This document shows, one piece after another, positions 8,221-17,097 of a stretch of DNA of 64,000 bases (positions are counted from its first letter, which is position 1; every line of letters begins with the position of its first letter). The notes under the pieces were generated by a model, which did not search any database, was not told the DNA's origin, and saw only the letters and a program-made list of their open reading frames with translations. Position numbers and translations under genes: made by a program. This DNA comes from an uncultured Eubacterium sp. (GTDB lineage Bacteria > Bacillota > Clostridia > Lachnospirales > Lachnospiraceae): assembly GCA_934316925.1 (NCBI GenBank), contig CAKREC010000001.1, positions 72,316-136,315 on the forward strand, read 5' to 3'.

Positions 8221-9528
8221 ATGAGGGCGGCAAAGACCGTGGGAATGTTTTTTTTAATGCTTTTGCTGAGCGGTTGCAGTGCTGCCAGCGCACCATCGCC
8301 AACGGAGGTACCGAACAGCTCCGTGACTTATGTAGAAGGGGCGGATTTTACTGGTGTGATCCAGCAGATTGACACAACAGCAAAAAAGATACGTTTTTAT
8401 AATACGATCATGGACGATCAGGAGGAGTATTCATATACGGGAGGCACGACGATCCTTTCCAAAAACGGACGGAGCATGTCGATGGATGAGGTGTCAGTTG
8501 GTGAGGTATATGATATTACCAATACGAAAGACGGCACACGCATTACGAAGATGGAGCAGAACAAAGATGTGATCGAGGTTGAAGATGCCAAGATCCGTGT
8601 TGACAAGGATGCGGGGCAGATTGTAGTTGACGATGTCACCTATGCGTATACCAAGTATCTGGTGGCGCGCTCGGAGGACAAGGATATTGATCCGATGGAG
8701 ATCACAAGCAGTGACCGTGTGACATTTCGTGGGGTGAAGGGAAAAGCCTATTCGATCGAAGTGACAAAAGGGCATGGGTATATAGAACCTGTGAATGATA
8801 AAGATTTTTATGGTGGAGTGCTGACGGTAGAAGGAGAAGCAATCCTGCCCGTGTCGCCGGCGATGCTTCTGACAGTTCCAGAAGGAACGTTGAAAGTCAG
8901 TCTGGTAAATGGGGATCTGAGTGCATCTACGACCGTAGAGGTCAAAAGAGGCAAAGTTACCAAGTTAAATGTTGCCAAATACCAGAATCAGGTGCCGGAT
9001 ACCGGACGGATCACATTTGATATCCAGCCAGCGGGAGCCGAATTATATGTGAACGGAAGTCTTGTGGACAGTTCCAAACCGGTGTCGCTTAAATATGGCA
9101 ATCATTCCGTTAAAGTCACACTGGAGGGCTACAATGACTACAGTGGCGTGATACAGGTTAAGGACAGCAGTGCGACCGTCCGGATCAATTTGTCGGAAGA
9201 GACAGCGGATGTTGAGTCGGATTCGGACAGTGAAAAGAGTTCCAGTGTATCTTCCAGTTCGGACAGCAGTTCTTCCAGCGAAGAGAAGTCTGTGGACAGC
9301 GCCCATACGATCACGGTAAGCGCACCGGAAGGAGCGGCCGTTTATGTAGATGGTACATACAAGGGCGAAGCGCCGTGCAGTTTTCCGAAGGTGCTTGGAA
9401 GTGTGACAGTTACACTTACCAAAAAAGGATATGTCACAAAGAGTTACAGTGTGGAACTTGCGGATGACAGTCTGGATGTAAGCTGGAGTTTTCCGGACTT
9501 AGAAGAAAGTGACAGTGCAAAAGGATAG
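8221..9528 (+). CDS. PEGA-domain surface lipoprotein
   Basis: 435-residue exported protein with a lipoprotein signal ending LLLSGCSA, which fixes the start at 8221 rather than the longer frame from 8131. An N-terminal beta-rich region is followed by a first PEGA domain near residues 255-320 (TFDIQPAGAELYVNGS), a serine- and aspartate-rich linker of about 40 residues, and a second PEGA domain at the C-terminus (APEGAAVYVDGTYKGEAP). PEGA repeats are extracellular beta modules often tied to cell-wall proteins. The serine linker is likely flexible. No catalytic motif seen. It is followed by the phosphohexomutase gene. Confidence 0.8.
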   Translation: MRAAKTVGMFFLMLLLSGCSAASAPSPTEVPNSSVTYVEGADFTGVIQQIDTTAKKIRFYNTIMDDQEEYSYTGGTTILSKNGRSMSMDEVSVGEVYDITNTKDGTRITKMEQNKDVIEVEDAKIRVDKDAGQIVVDDVTYAYTKYLVARSEDKDIDPMEITSSDRVTFRGVKGKAYSIEVTKGHGYIEPVNDKDFYGGVLTVEGEAILPVSPAMLLTVPEGTLKVSLVNGDLSASTTVEVKRGKVTKLNVAKYQNQVPDTGRITFDIQPAGAELYVNGSLVDSSKPVSLKYGNHSVKVTLEGYNDYSGVIQVKDSSATVRINLSEETADVESDSDSEKSSSVSSSSDSSSSSEEKSVDSAHTITVSAPEGAAVYVDGTYKGEAPCSFPKVLGSVTVTLTKKGYVTKSYSVELADDSLDVSWSFPDLEESDSAKG

Positions 9529-9532
9529 TAAT

Positions 9533-9589
9533 GATGCTTTGGCATCTGGTGTTTTACACCCAAAATAAATTGAGAGCCGATGATTCGGC
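9533..9589 (+). other. Three consecutive mini-hairpins upstream of the phosphohexomutase gene
   Basis: Three perfect 5-bp stems with 3-4-base loops (four for the first and third, three for the second) occur in a row: GATGC/GCATC (9533-9546), GGTGT/ACACC (9548-9560) and GCCGA/TCGGC (9576-9589). None has a T tract, so they are not ordinary terminators. They lie directly before the AGGAGGA ribosome site at 9594-9600. Confidence 0.4.
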
Positions 9590-9604
9590 GGACAGGAGGA
9601 AATT

Positions 9605-11338
9605 ATGGATTACAGAGAAACTTACGAGGCATGGCTTGCCAATCCTTATTTCGATGAAGAGACAAAAAGGGAGTTGCGTAGCATTGAAGGAGACGACAAG
9701 GAGATCAAAGAACGTTTCTATGCTGACCTGGAGTTTGGTACCGCAGGACTTCGTGGTGTGATCGGAGCAGGAACCAACCGTATGAATATTTACACCGTTC
9801 GCAAAGCGACCCAGGGTCTTGCCAATTATATTTTGAAACAGAATGGTCAGGACAAGGGAGTTGCTATTGCTTATGATTCCCGTCGCATGTCACCGGAATT
9901 TGCGGATGAAGCAGCATGCTGTCTGGCAGCAAATGGTATTCAGGCATATGTATTTGAGTCATTGCGTCCTACTCCGGAATTATCTTTTGCAGTAAGAGAA
10001 CTTGGCTGTATTTCAGGTATCAATGTGACCGCCAGTCACAATCCACCGGAATACAATGGCTACAAAGTTTATTGGGAAGATGGCGCGCAGATTACGCCGC
10101 CACATGATTCCGGAATTATGTCTGAGGTAAAAGCAGTTACAGATTATGCTACGGTCAAGACGATGTCAAAGGATGAGGCGATTGAAAAAGGCTTGTATCA
10201 TACCATTGGACAGGCTATTGATGACCGCTATATGGAAGAACTCAAAAAACAGGTTCTTCATAAAGAGTGCATTAAGAAAGCATCACCGGATCTGAAGATC
10301 GTGTACACACCGTTGCATGGTACAGGAAATATTCCGGTTCGCCGCATTTTGAAAGAGCTTGGTTTTACCAATGTGTATGTTGTTCCGGAACAGGAACTGC
10401 CGGATGGTGAGTTCCCAACCGTTAGTTATCCAAACCCAGAGGCAGCAGAAGCTTTTGAACTTGCCCTCAAGCTGGCAAAAGAGAAAGATGCTGATCTGGT
10501 ACTGGCTACTGACCCGGATGCCGACCGTTTGGGAGTTTATGTAAAAGATACCAGATCGGGACAATATATCTGTCTTACAGGAAATATGTCAGGAAGCTTT
10601 TTAGCAGACTATGAGATCGGACAGAAATTGGCATTAGAGGGAAAACTGCCGGAAGATGGTGAGCTGATCAAGACGATCGTTACAACCAACATGGTAGATG
10701 CTATGGCAAAATACTATGGTATCAAAGTGACCGAATGTCTTACCGGATTTAAGTGGATCGGTAAGGAGATCCTTCGTATGGAGACGTCAGGAAAGGGACA
10801 GTACCTCTTTGGATTTGAGGAAAGTTATGGATGCCTGATCGGTACTCACGCGAGAGATAAGGATGGTATCGTTGCTTCGATGGCACTGTGTGAGGCAGCA
10901 GCATACTACAAACTCCGCGGTAAGACGATATGGGATGCGATGTTAGATATGTATGAGAAATACGGTTACTATAAAGACAATGTGATCGCGATTTCCCATA
11001 AAGGAATTGAGGGACTTGAGAAGATCAAATCCATTATGGAAGAACTTCGGAACAACCCACCGATGGCATTTGGCAAGTACAAAGTTACGGCAACCAGAGA
11101 TTACGAAAAGGATGTGATCACGGATGTGGCAACTGGTGCTACCAGACCTACCGGAATTCCAAAATCCAACGTTTTGTATTTTGAGTTGACAGATGACGCA
11201 TGGTTATGTGTACGTCCATCAGGTACAGAACCAAAGATCAAGATCTATTTTGGTGTCGTAGGAAAAGATTTAGAAGATGCAGACCACCAGTCTGAGGAGT
11301 TGGCAAAGGTAGTAAAGGATATGCTGGCTCAATTATAA
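9605..11338 (+). CDS. pgcA: Phospho-sugar mutase (alpha-phosphoglucomutase / phosphomannomutase)
   Basis: Interconverts sugar 1- and 6-phosphates, supplying glucose 1-phosphate for glycogen or wall polymers. The 577-residue protein has the phosphoserine loop TASHNPPEYNGYK near residue 144, the metal-binding DPDADRLG near 305, the sugar-binding GFEESYG near 410 and the phosphate-binding SGTEPKIKIYF near 540, all in family order. GGAGGAAATT precedes the ATG. It lies 29 bases upstream of glgB, and the pair suggests glycogen or alpha-glucan synthesis, although no ADP-glucose pyrophosphorylase or glycogen synthase gene is in the window. Confidence 0.9.
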   Translation: MDYRETYEAWLANPYFDEETKRELRSIEGDDKEIKERFYADLEFGTAGLRGVIGAGTNRMNIYTVRKATQGLANYILKQNGQDKGVAIAYDSRRMSPEFADEAACCLAANGIQAYVFESLRPTPELSFAVRELGCISGINVTASHNPPEYNGYKVYWEDGAQITPPHDSGIMSEVKAVTDYATVKTMSKDEAIEKGLYHTIGQAIDDRYMEELKKQVLHKECIKKASPDLKIVYTPLHGTGNIPVRRILKELGFTNVYVVPEQELPDGEFPTVSYPNPEAAEAFELALKLAKEKDADLVLATDPDADRLGVYVKDTRSGQYICLTGNMSGSFLADYEIGQKLALEGKLPEDGELIKTIVTTNMVDAMAKYYGIKVTECLTGFKWIGKEILRMETSGKGQYLFGFEESYGCLIGTHARDKDGIVASMALCEAAAYYKLRGKTIWDAMLDMYEKYGYYKDNVIAISHKGIEGLEKIKSIMEELRNNPPMAFGKYKVTATRDYEKDVITDVATGATRPTGIPKSNVLYFELTDDAWLCVRPSGTEPKIKIYFGVVGKDLEDADHQSEELAKVVKDMLAQL

Positions 11339-11367
11339 TTTCGATCAAATAGAAATGGGGGCTGGCA

Positions 11368-13602
11368 ATGAATCATTATTTAGAAAGTTGGGCAAACAAA
11401 GAATTGATGGCAGAGTTGGAACAGGGCGTGATCAACGCGCCCAACGACCTGCTGGGCTGTCATATATATAAGGAAGAACAGGTTCAGATTTTCACGGTGT
11501 ACCGGCCATGTGCAAAGGCGATCCGGCTTTGCAACGGAAAAGGCAAGGTTGTTCAGGAGATGGAACCGATGCCGGTAGACGGTTTATTTGGAACGGTGAT
11601 CGAGGCCAGATCAAAGTGGTTGAAAGAGTATTCTTTTGAAGTAGAATACGGACCGGATGATATTATATCCGTGAAAGATCCGTATGGATACAAAGGAACG
11701 GTATCGGATTTTGACTGCTATGTATTTGGGGAAGGTAAAAATTATCGTATTTTTGACCACTTAGGAGCGCACATCGAGAAGCATAAAGGTGTATCGGGCG
11801 TTCGGTTTGCCGTGTGGGCGCCGCATGCACGCAGTGTCAGTGTGGTAGGCGATTTCAATATGTGGGATGGCAGACTGCACAAGATGGTTCTCCATGGGCC
11901 GAGTGGTGTATATGAGTTGTTTATTCCCGGAGTTTCCGAGGGCGCGGTCTACAAGTACGAGATCACGACACGGGACGGCGAGCGATTATATAAAACGGAT
12001 CCATATGGCAACTATGCGGAACTGCGGCCGGGCAATGCATCACGCGTAGCTTCATTGACAGGATACAATTGGCATGATGCGGCTTTTCAGAAGAAAAGAG
12101 CAGAAAAGAATGCAAAAGTCCGGGATCGGGAGCCGATGAGCATCTATGAAGTTCATCTGGCGTCATGGAAAAAGCGTGTGGAAGACGATGATAATGGCAA
12201 CTACAGTTACCGGGAACTGGCTACCATGCTCGGTGACTATCTGGTAGAGATGGGATACACACATGTAGAGCTTATGGGAATCGCGGAGTATCCGTTTGAC
12301 GGCTCATGGGGGTATCAGGTTGGCTGTTATTATGCGCCGACAAGCCGCTATGGGGAGCCAAAGGATTTCATGTATTTTGTGGATGAGATGCATCGCCGCG
12401 GTATACAGGTTATTTTGGACTGGGTACCGGCACATTTTCCGAAAGATGAGCATTGTCTTGGACGTTTTGACGGACAGGCTTTATACGAGCATCCGGATCC
12501 ACGTCGCGGAGAACACCCGGATTGGGGAACTTATATTTTTGATTATGGCCGCAAAGAAGTACAGAATTTCCTCGTGGCAAATGCGTTGTTCTGGGTTGAA
12601 AAATTTCACATTGATGGATTGCGTGTGGATGCTGTGGCATCCATGTTATACCTGGATTACGGTAAACAGGACGGACAGTGGCTGCCAAACAAAGATGGTG
12701 GCAACGAGCATTATGAAGCCGTTGAATTTTTACAGCATTTGAATCACATTATGGAGACAGAGCATCCAGGCGCCTATATCATTGCTGAAGAATCTACTGC
12801 CTGGCCGGGAGTTACTGCTCCTGTACAGGAAAAAGGCCTTGGATTTTCATACAAGTGGAACATGGGCTGGATGAATGATTTCCTGGAATATATGAAGCTG
12901 GATCCGTATTTTAAACAATTTCATCACGACCAATTATGTTTTAGTATTTCATATTATCTGAGTGAAAAATATATTTTGGTGTTGTCACATGACGAAGTTG
13001 TTCACGGAAAATGTTCTTTGATCAATAAGATGCCGGGTCTGGAAGGCGACAAATACGCTGCGCTCCGTGCAGCATACGGATTCATGTATGGACATCCGGG
13101 CAAAAAACTGCTTTTTATGGGACAGGAATTTGCACAGAAAAGAGAATGGGCAGAGTACCGCAGTCTGGATTGGTTTTTACTTGAAGAGGATGACCGGCAT
13201 AAAAAGATGCAGACCTATATCAAGGCGCTGAATCATCTATATCAGAAATATGACGCATTATATTACAATGATTTTGATATGATGGGATTCGAATGGATGG
13301 ATTGCAGCCGCCCGCAGACAAGCACAGTTGCTTTTGTGAGACGGGGTAGCACAGCGAAAAAACAGCTGATGTTTATTCTGAATTTCACACCGGTAGCGCA
13401 TACGGAATATACGGTAAAAGCCCCTTGCAAAGGTGTTTTCACCGAAATATTGAATTCTGACGACACCCAATTTGGCGGTGAGGGACGTGTAAATGCCAAG
13501 CCGATCCTGGCAAAAGCCGGAGAGGAGAAAGGCACGTATGAGTTAAGTTTGTACTTACCACCACTATCGGCGGTTGTATTGGAGTATGATTATACGGAAT
13601 AA
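11368..13602 (+). CDS. glgB: 1,4-alpha-glucan branching enzyme (GH13, CBM48)
   Basis: Forms alpha-1,6 branches in glycogen. The 744-residue protein has a short N1 region, a CBM48-type beta domain (FAVWAPHARSVSVVGDFNMW near 150), the GH13 barrel with the nucleophile motif DGLRVDAVASMLY near residue 415, the EEST acid/base segment near 473 and VLSHDEVVHGK near 540, and a C-terminal beta domain. Length and motif order are normal. GGGGG lies upstream of the ATG. It ends the two-gene transcript with the phosphohexomutase, followed by a strong terminator. Confidence 0.93.
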   Translation: MNHYLESWANKELMAELEQGVINAPNDLLGCHIYKEEQVQIFTVYRPCAKAIRLCNGKGKVVQEMEPMPVDGLFGTVIEARSKWLKEYSFEVEYGPDDIISVKDPYGYKGTVSDFDCYVFGEGKNYRIFDHLGAHIEKHKGVSGVRFAVWAPHARSVSVVGDFNMWDGRLHKMVLHGPSGVYELFIPGVSEGAVYKYEITTRDGERLYKTDPYGNYAELRPGNASRVASLTGYNWHDAAFQKKRAEKNAKVRDREPMSIYEVHLASWKKRVEDDDNGNYSYRELATMLGDYLVEMGYTHVELMGIAEYPFDGSWGYQVGCYYAPTSRYGEPKDFMYFVDEMHRRGIQVILDWVPAHFPKDEHCLGRFDGQALYEHPDPRRGEHPDWGTYIFDYGRKEVQNFLVANALFWVEKFHIDGLRVDAVASMLYLDYGKQDGQWLPNKDGGNEHYEAVEFLQHLNHIMETEHPGAYIIAEESTAWPGVTAPVQEKGLGFSYKWNMGWMNDFLEYMKLDPYFKQFHHDQLCFSISYYLSEKYILVLSHDEVVHGKCSLINKMPGLEGDKYAALRAAYGFMYGHPGKKLLFMGQEFAQKREWAEYRSLDWFLLEEDDRHKKMQTYIKALNHLYQKYDALYYNDFDMMGFEWMDCSRPQTSTVAFVRRGSTAKKQLMFILNFTPVAHTEYTVKAPCKGVFTEILNSDDTQFGGEGRVNAKPILAKAGEEKGTYELSLYLPPLSAVVLEYDYTE

Positions 13603-13610
13603 GTAAAAGA

Positions 13611-13667
13611 AAAGACGATTTGCTATTGTGAGTAAATGTACTTACTTTAGCAAGTCGTCTTTTTTTA
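13611..13667. terminator. Terminator between glgB and the convergent subtilase gene
   Basis: AGACGA plus TTGCTA pair with TAGCAA plus TCGTCT (13613-13660), followed by T7. An A-rich flank on the other side allows use by the minus-strand gene as well. Confidence 0.85.
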
Positions 13668-13692
13668 ATATCAGGAGTCTGACTGTGTATAT

Positions 13693-15837
13693 TTATTTTT
13701 TGATCTTAACTTTGCAGACTGCTTTTTTCTTGGAACCATCTTTTGCCATTGCCGTAATTTTTACGGTGTGTCCAATTCCCTTTTTCTTTGCTTTCACAAC
13801 ACCCTTTTTTGAAACGGTAGCATACTTTTTGGAAGAGCAGGTCCATTTGATTTTTTTGTTGGTCGCTTTCTTTGGTGTTACAGTCGCTTTCAGTTTTAAT
13901 TTTTTCTTATAGCGCAGTGTAGCCTTTTTCTTGTTTAATTTCACTTTTTTCACTTTGACCTTACCTGTTGTAGTAGATGAGGTCGAAACTTTTGTAGAGG
14001 AGACCTTGCTTAAATCCAGAACTCCCCCAGCGACACAGGAACTGCTCAAGGCATCCACTTTTCGGACACATTGTATCAACCGCTGTCGACGTTGAGTGGC
14101 GCTGTCAGATGGATAGTAAGAGGCGAGAACCGCCACCGCGCCGGTAACAACAGGTGCTGCCATGGATGTTCCACTGTAAATGTTATATTTTCCAAAGCTG
14201 GCAGTGGAAGGATTTGCTTTGGAAACACCGATATTGTCAACATAGATTTTAGAAATCGTAGTAAGATTACCCTCTAATGCGACTAGTTGCAGATATTGCC
14301 GTTGGTTGTAGGTTTTGATCATGCGTGATTTGGCAACATGTTCCCAGGAAATGGATTCTTTTCCGAGAGCCAGATCATAGCAGACATAGTAATTGGTACT
14401 CTGATCCAAATTGAGATCAGTGACATCCAGATACAGAGCAAGAACCGAGTTTCTGGAGCTGGCAGAGAAATTCAGGCACTGGGATCCGGTATCTTTGTTG
14501 AAAAAGTCTATGGAAGAATGACTCAGCCCCTGGTAATCAACAACGGAGGCAGAACGGGAAGTGAGACCCAGGTCTTCCGATGTGTATAGCGGAAGTGTGG
14601 TTGTGCCGCAAGACGAATAATAGCTGCAGTTCGCCTGGCGCTCGGCACTGGTGTAGACCGCCGGAAGAAATGTATTTGTGTTTACTGTGGATAAGATCTT
14701 TTCGCCGGGAGCAAATATATCCACAGAGGTTGCTCCATAATCCGAAAATGACGATCGGGTGTCGGTCGGAGAAGAGGAACCTACCGTAACGACATAAGGA
14801 CTGTTTAAATCATACGGACAAGTATTTTTAGATGTCGCATCATGGTTGGTTCCGCTGTTTCCGGCAGCAAAGATAAACAGTGCGCCCTTTTCTCCAATTT
14901 TTTTTACTAAAGAAGATAAGGTAGAGGTGGATGCGCTGCCGCCCCAGGAGCAGTTGATGACCTTCACATTGACCCCGTCACACATCGCTTCGTATATATA
15001 ATTAAAAGCGGCGACGATCGTCGAATTGCTGGCGGCACCGGCCTGGGTGTTGAATACTTTCAACGCCATGATCTTTGCCTGGGATGAAATACCGGTAATG
15101 CCAGTGGAGTTTTGTGCAGCAGCGATGACGCCGGCACAGTGCGTTCCATGACCATCGGAATCGGTATCCATTGGATCGCTGTCCGAATCACCGAAATCAT
15201 AACCATAATTTCCGGGTAAGGATGTTGTGTTGGTCCACATTTTTCCGGAAAGTTCTTCGTGGGTGTAGTCTACACCTGTGTCAACAACGGCAACGACAGG
15301 AGCTTTGGATGCCGTTTTCTGGGTGAGATTATTGTAGTGGATTCCTTCTGCAGAAGCAGATGAAAATGTATCACTGTCACCCAGATACCATTGATAAGAA
15401 GAAAGTGGATCGCTGGTTGACATTTTGTGTTGATAATAATCCGGTTCGACGGAGATCACATAAGCTTCGTCCTGCAGAGCATCCATCAATTCCTCCGTTG
15501 AGTAAGATGTGGATGAAACAGAGGATACTGTATAGGTTTTGTCTTTGAGAAACTGCTTTTGTTTTTTTGTTGTACCAAGAAAGGTCGCATCACCAAAATC
15601 CCAGGTTTCATCGACAGACATTTGTGAGTCGAAAGAAACGTCACCCTCTTCAGTAAGGGGCGTGTCGTCGGGAGCCGCCAGGGTAACCAATACTCTGCCA
15701 TCTTCATAAGTGCTTTCTTTTAAGTCAATATCGGATGACACAGTGTCCTGCGCCAGAGCTACTACCTGCGGGCGGACACCGCCTATCGTTAAGATCATCG
15801 TGAAACAAGTGAAATAAGTAATGATTCGCCGAATCAT
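13693..15837 (-). CDS. Secreted subtilisin-like serine protease with inserted beta domain and lysine-rich Ig-like tail
   Basis: 714-residue S8 peptidase starting at the ATG at 15837, which has GGAGGGAC at ideal distance; the open frame extending to 15954 is not used. A signal peptide (residues 1-29) is followed by a propeptide-like region. The triad is Asp186 (VVDTGVD), His230 (GHGTH) and Ser558 (SGTSMAAP), with the oxyanion Asn336 in AAGNSG. About 165 residues are inserted between the oxyanion Asn region and the catalytic Ser (roughly 385-550), rich in Ser, Tyr and aromatic residues, like a jelly-roll or CBM-type domain. The last 90 residues form a very lysine-rich bacterial Ig-like (BIG2-type) module. 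Probably acts at or outside the cell wall. Confidence 0.9.
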   Translation of the reverse strand: MIRRIITYFTCFTMILTIGGVRPQVVALAQDTVSSDIDLKESTYEDGRVLVTLAAPDDTPLTEEGDVSFDSQMSVDETWDFGDATFLGTTKKQKQFLKDKTYTVSSVSSTSYSTEELMDALQDEAYVISVEPDYYQHKMSTSDPLSSYQWYLGDSDTFSSASAEGIHYNNLTQKTASKAPVVAVVDTGVDYTHEELSGKMWTNTTSLPGNYGYDFGDSDSDPMDTDSDGHGTHCAGVIAAAQNSTGITGISSQAKIMALKVFNTQAGAASNSTIVAAFNYIYEAMCDGVNVKVINCSWGGSASTSTLSSLVKKIGEKGALFIFAAGNSGTNHDATSKNTCPYDLNSPYVVTVGSSSPTDTRSSFSDYGATSVDIFAPGEKILSTVNTNTFLPAVYTSAERQANCSYYSSCGTTTLPLYTSEDLGLTSRSASVVDYQGLSHSSIDFFNKDTGSQCLNFSASSRNSVLALYLDVTDLNLDQSTNYYVCYDLALGKESISWEHVAKSRMIKTYNQRQYLQLVALEGNLTTISKIYVDNIGVSKANPSTASFGKYNIYSGTSMAAPVVTGAVAVLASYYPSDSATQRRQRLIQCVRKVDALSSSCVAGGVLDLSKVSSTKVSTSSTTTGKVKVKKVKLNKKKATLRYKKKLKLKATVTPKKATNKKIKWTCSSKKYATVSKKGVVKAKKKGIGHTVKITAMAKDGSKKKAVCKVKIKK

Positions 15838-15865
15838 ATTGTCCCTCCAATCATAATGAAAAGTA

Positions 15866-15894
15866 TTGCGATTGCTTTCAATTGCTGATATTAT
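15866..15894 (+). promoter_or_regulatory. Promoter for the HD-domain gene
   Basis: TTGCGA (15866-15871) and TATTAT (15889-15894) with a 17-base spacer, about 55 bases before the start at 15949, in the divergent gap opposite the subtilase gene. Confidence 0.5.
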
Positions 15895-15948
15895 TAGATT
15901 TATAGAAAACATAGCAGGAAAATGTGTTGGAAATAAGACAGGGGGTAT

Positions 15949-17034
15949 ATGCAAATGATATTTGTGAAGGTAGATGATCTGAAACCGGGAATGCGCCTGG
16001 GTAAACCAATATACAATAAAAATGGGGTATTGTTATACGACCGGGACACGCGGATCACGATGCAGGCGATCTACGGAATTAAAAATTTTAACCTTATGGG
16101 ATTGTATATTCTGGAGCCGGCGGAACCATTACCACCGCTGACACAGGATGACATCAATTTTGAGCGTTTTCAGACGATGGCGGTATTTAGTATCCGCGAA
16201 GATCTGCAGCTGATCTCTAAAGGAAAGAAAGACAAAGGTTTAGACTGGCTTTGCAGTCTTATTATAAAAAATTATGGACAATTGGATCACAAGATCAATT
16301 TTGTTCAAAGTTTGCGAAGTGAGGATGATTTCGTTTATAAACATGTTCTCAACACGGCAATCTTGACGGTGTTGATCAGTGGTCATATGGGGTTGCCAGC
16401 CGCCCGGATCAACAGTCTGGTAAAAGCAGCGATCCTTCATGATATTGGTGCATTGAAGCTTCCGATGAATATGGCAGATCAGTCTGATGATGGCGATAGG
16501 CGCCGGACGATCAAGCACAATACAACCGAAATCCTGCAGCATTACAGTGGGGTGGATCAGGATGTGATCCAGCTGGTAAATCAGATGCAGGAGATGTATT
16601 GCACAGAGGAAACCGGCATATCTGAAGCTTTGAAGACCAATGTGAATGCTTCTATATTATACATAGCAGATACTTACGATCGTATGACGGCTATGAAGTC
16701 TTATATGCAGCCAACATCGGAGATCCGTGCCGTGCGTCATCTGATCGAACACGAAGAGCAATTTGATGCCAAAGTGGTGCAGGCATTGACGGAAGCGATC
16801 AATATTCTGGTTCCGGGTGTGTGCGTAGAACTTACAAATGGATCAAAAGGTCTGGTTATCCGGGAAAATGAAGAAAATATTTTTGAACCATTAGTGCTGG
16901 ATTTCTGGGACAATCAGTTATATGATCTTTCGCTGTCCTCTGTAAATCGGGAGGTGCAGATCCGGGATGTTATGAAGACGATGGACAACCGGATCAAACT
17001 GGATGCAGACAAGTTAAAGGAATACCAGCAGTAG
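15949..17034 (+). CDS. Degenerate HD-GYP domain protein
   Basis: 361-residue protein with an N-terminal region typical of cyclic-di-GMP phosphodiesterases (DLKPGMRLGKPIYNKNG at 8-24) and a central HD domain containing AAILHDIGALKLP near residue 165. The second half lacks the HHExxxGxGYP signature that defines active HD-GYP enzymes: at the expected position it reads QMQEMYCTEETG. The HD residues are kept, so metal binding or another phosphohydrolase activity is possible, but cyclic-di-GMP hydrolysis is doubtful. CAGGGGG precedes the ATG. It is immediately upstream of the flagellin operon, which suggests a motility-related role. Confidence 0.75.
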   Translation: MQMIFVKVDDLKPGMRLGKPIYNKNGVLLYDRDTRITMQAIYGIKNFNLMGLYILEPAEPLPPLTQDDINFERFQTMAVFSIREDLQLISKGKKDKGLDWLCSLIIKNYGQLDHKINFVQSLRSEDDFVYKHVLNTAILTVLISGHMGLPAARINSLVKAAILHDIGALKLPMNMADQSDDGDRRRTIKHNTTEILQHYSGVDQDVIQLVNQMQEMYCTEETGISEALKTNVNASILYIADTYDRMTAMKSYMQPTSEIRAVRHLIEHEEQFDAKVVQALTEAINILVPGVCVELTNGSKGLVIRENEENIFEPLVLDFWDNQLYDLSLSSVNREVQIRDVMKTMDNRIKLDADKLKEYQQ

Positions 17035-17035
17035 G

Positions 17036-17063
17036 TAAAGAATTCTCGCTTTTTTGACGAAAT
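17036..17063 (+). promoter_or_regulatory. Sigma-28 (SigD/FliA)-like promoter for the flagellin operon
   Basis: TAAA (17036-17039), 16-base spacer, GACGAAAT (17056-17063). The known flagellar sigma consensus in Firmicutes is TAAA-N15/16-GCCGATAT, which this matches at all four -35 bases and six of eight -10 bases. It lies 35 bases upstream of the start at 17098. Confidence 0.55.
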
Positions 17064-17097
17064 ATACTCTAGATATTTGGAAAGCGAGCGTGAATTT

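Noticed and set aside
9220..9300. Serine-codon repeat in the PEGA lipoprotein as a DNA repeat
   Set aside because: It is a low-complexity protein linker, not a repeat element.
17041..17095. CTCGCTTT / AAAGCGAG inverted repeat around the start of the DUF6240 transcript
   Set aside because: The left arm lies between the -35 and -10 of the proposed promoter, so the mRNA would not contain both arms. Probably coincidence or a DNA-binding site at most.
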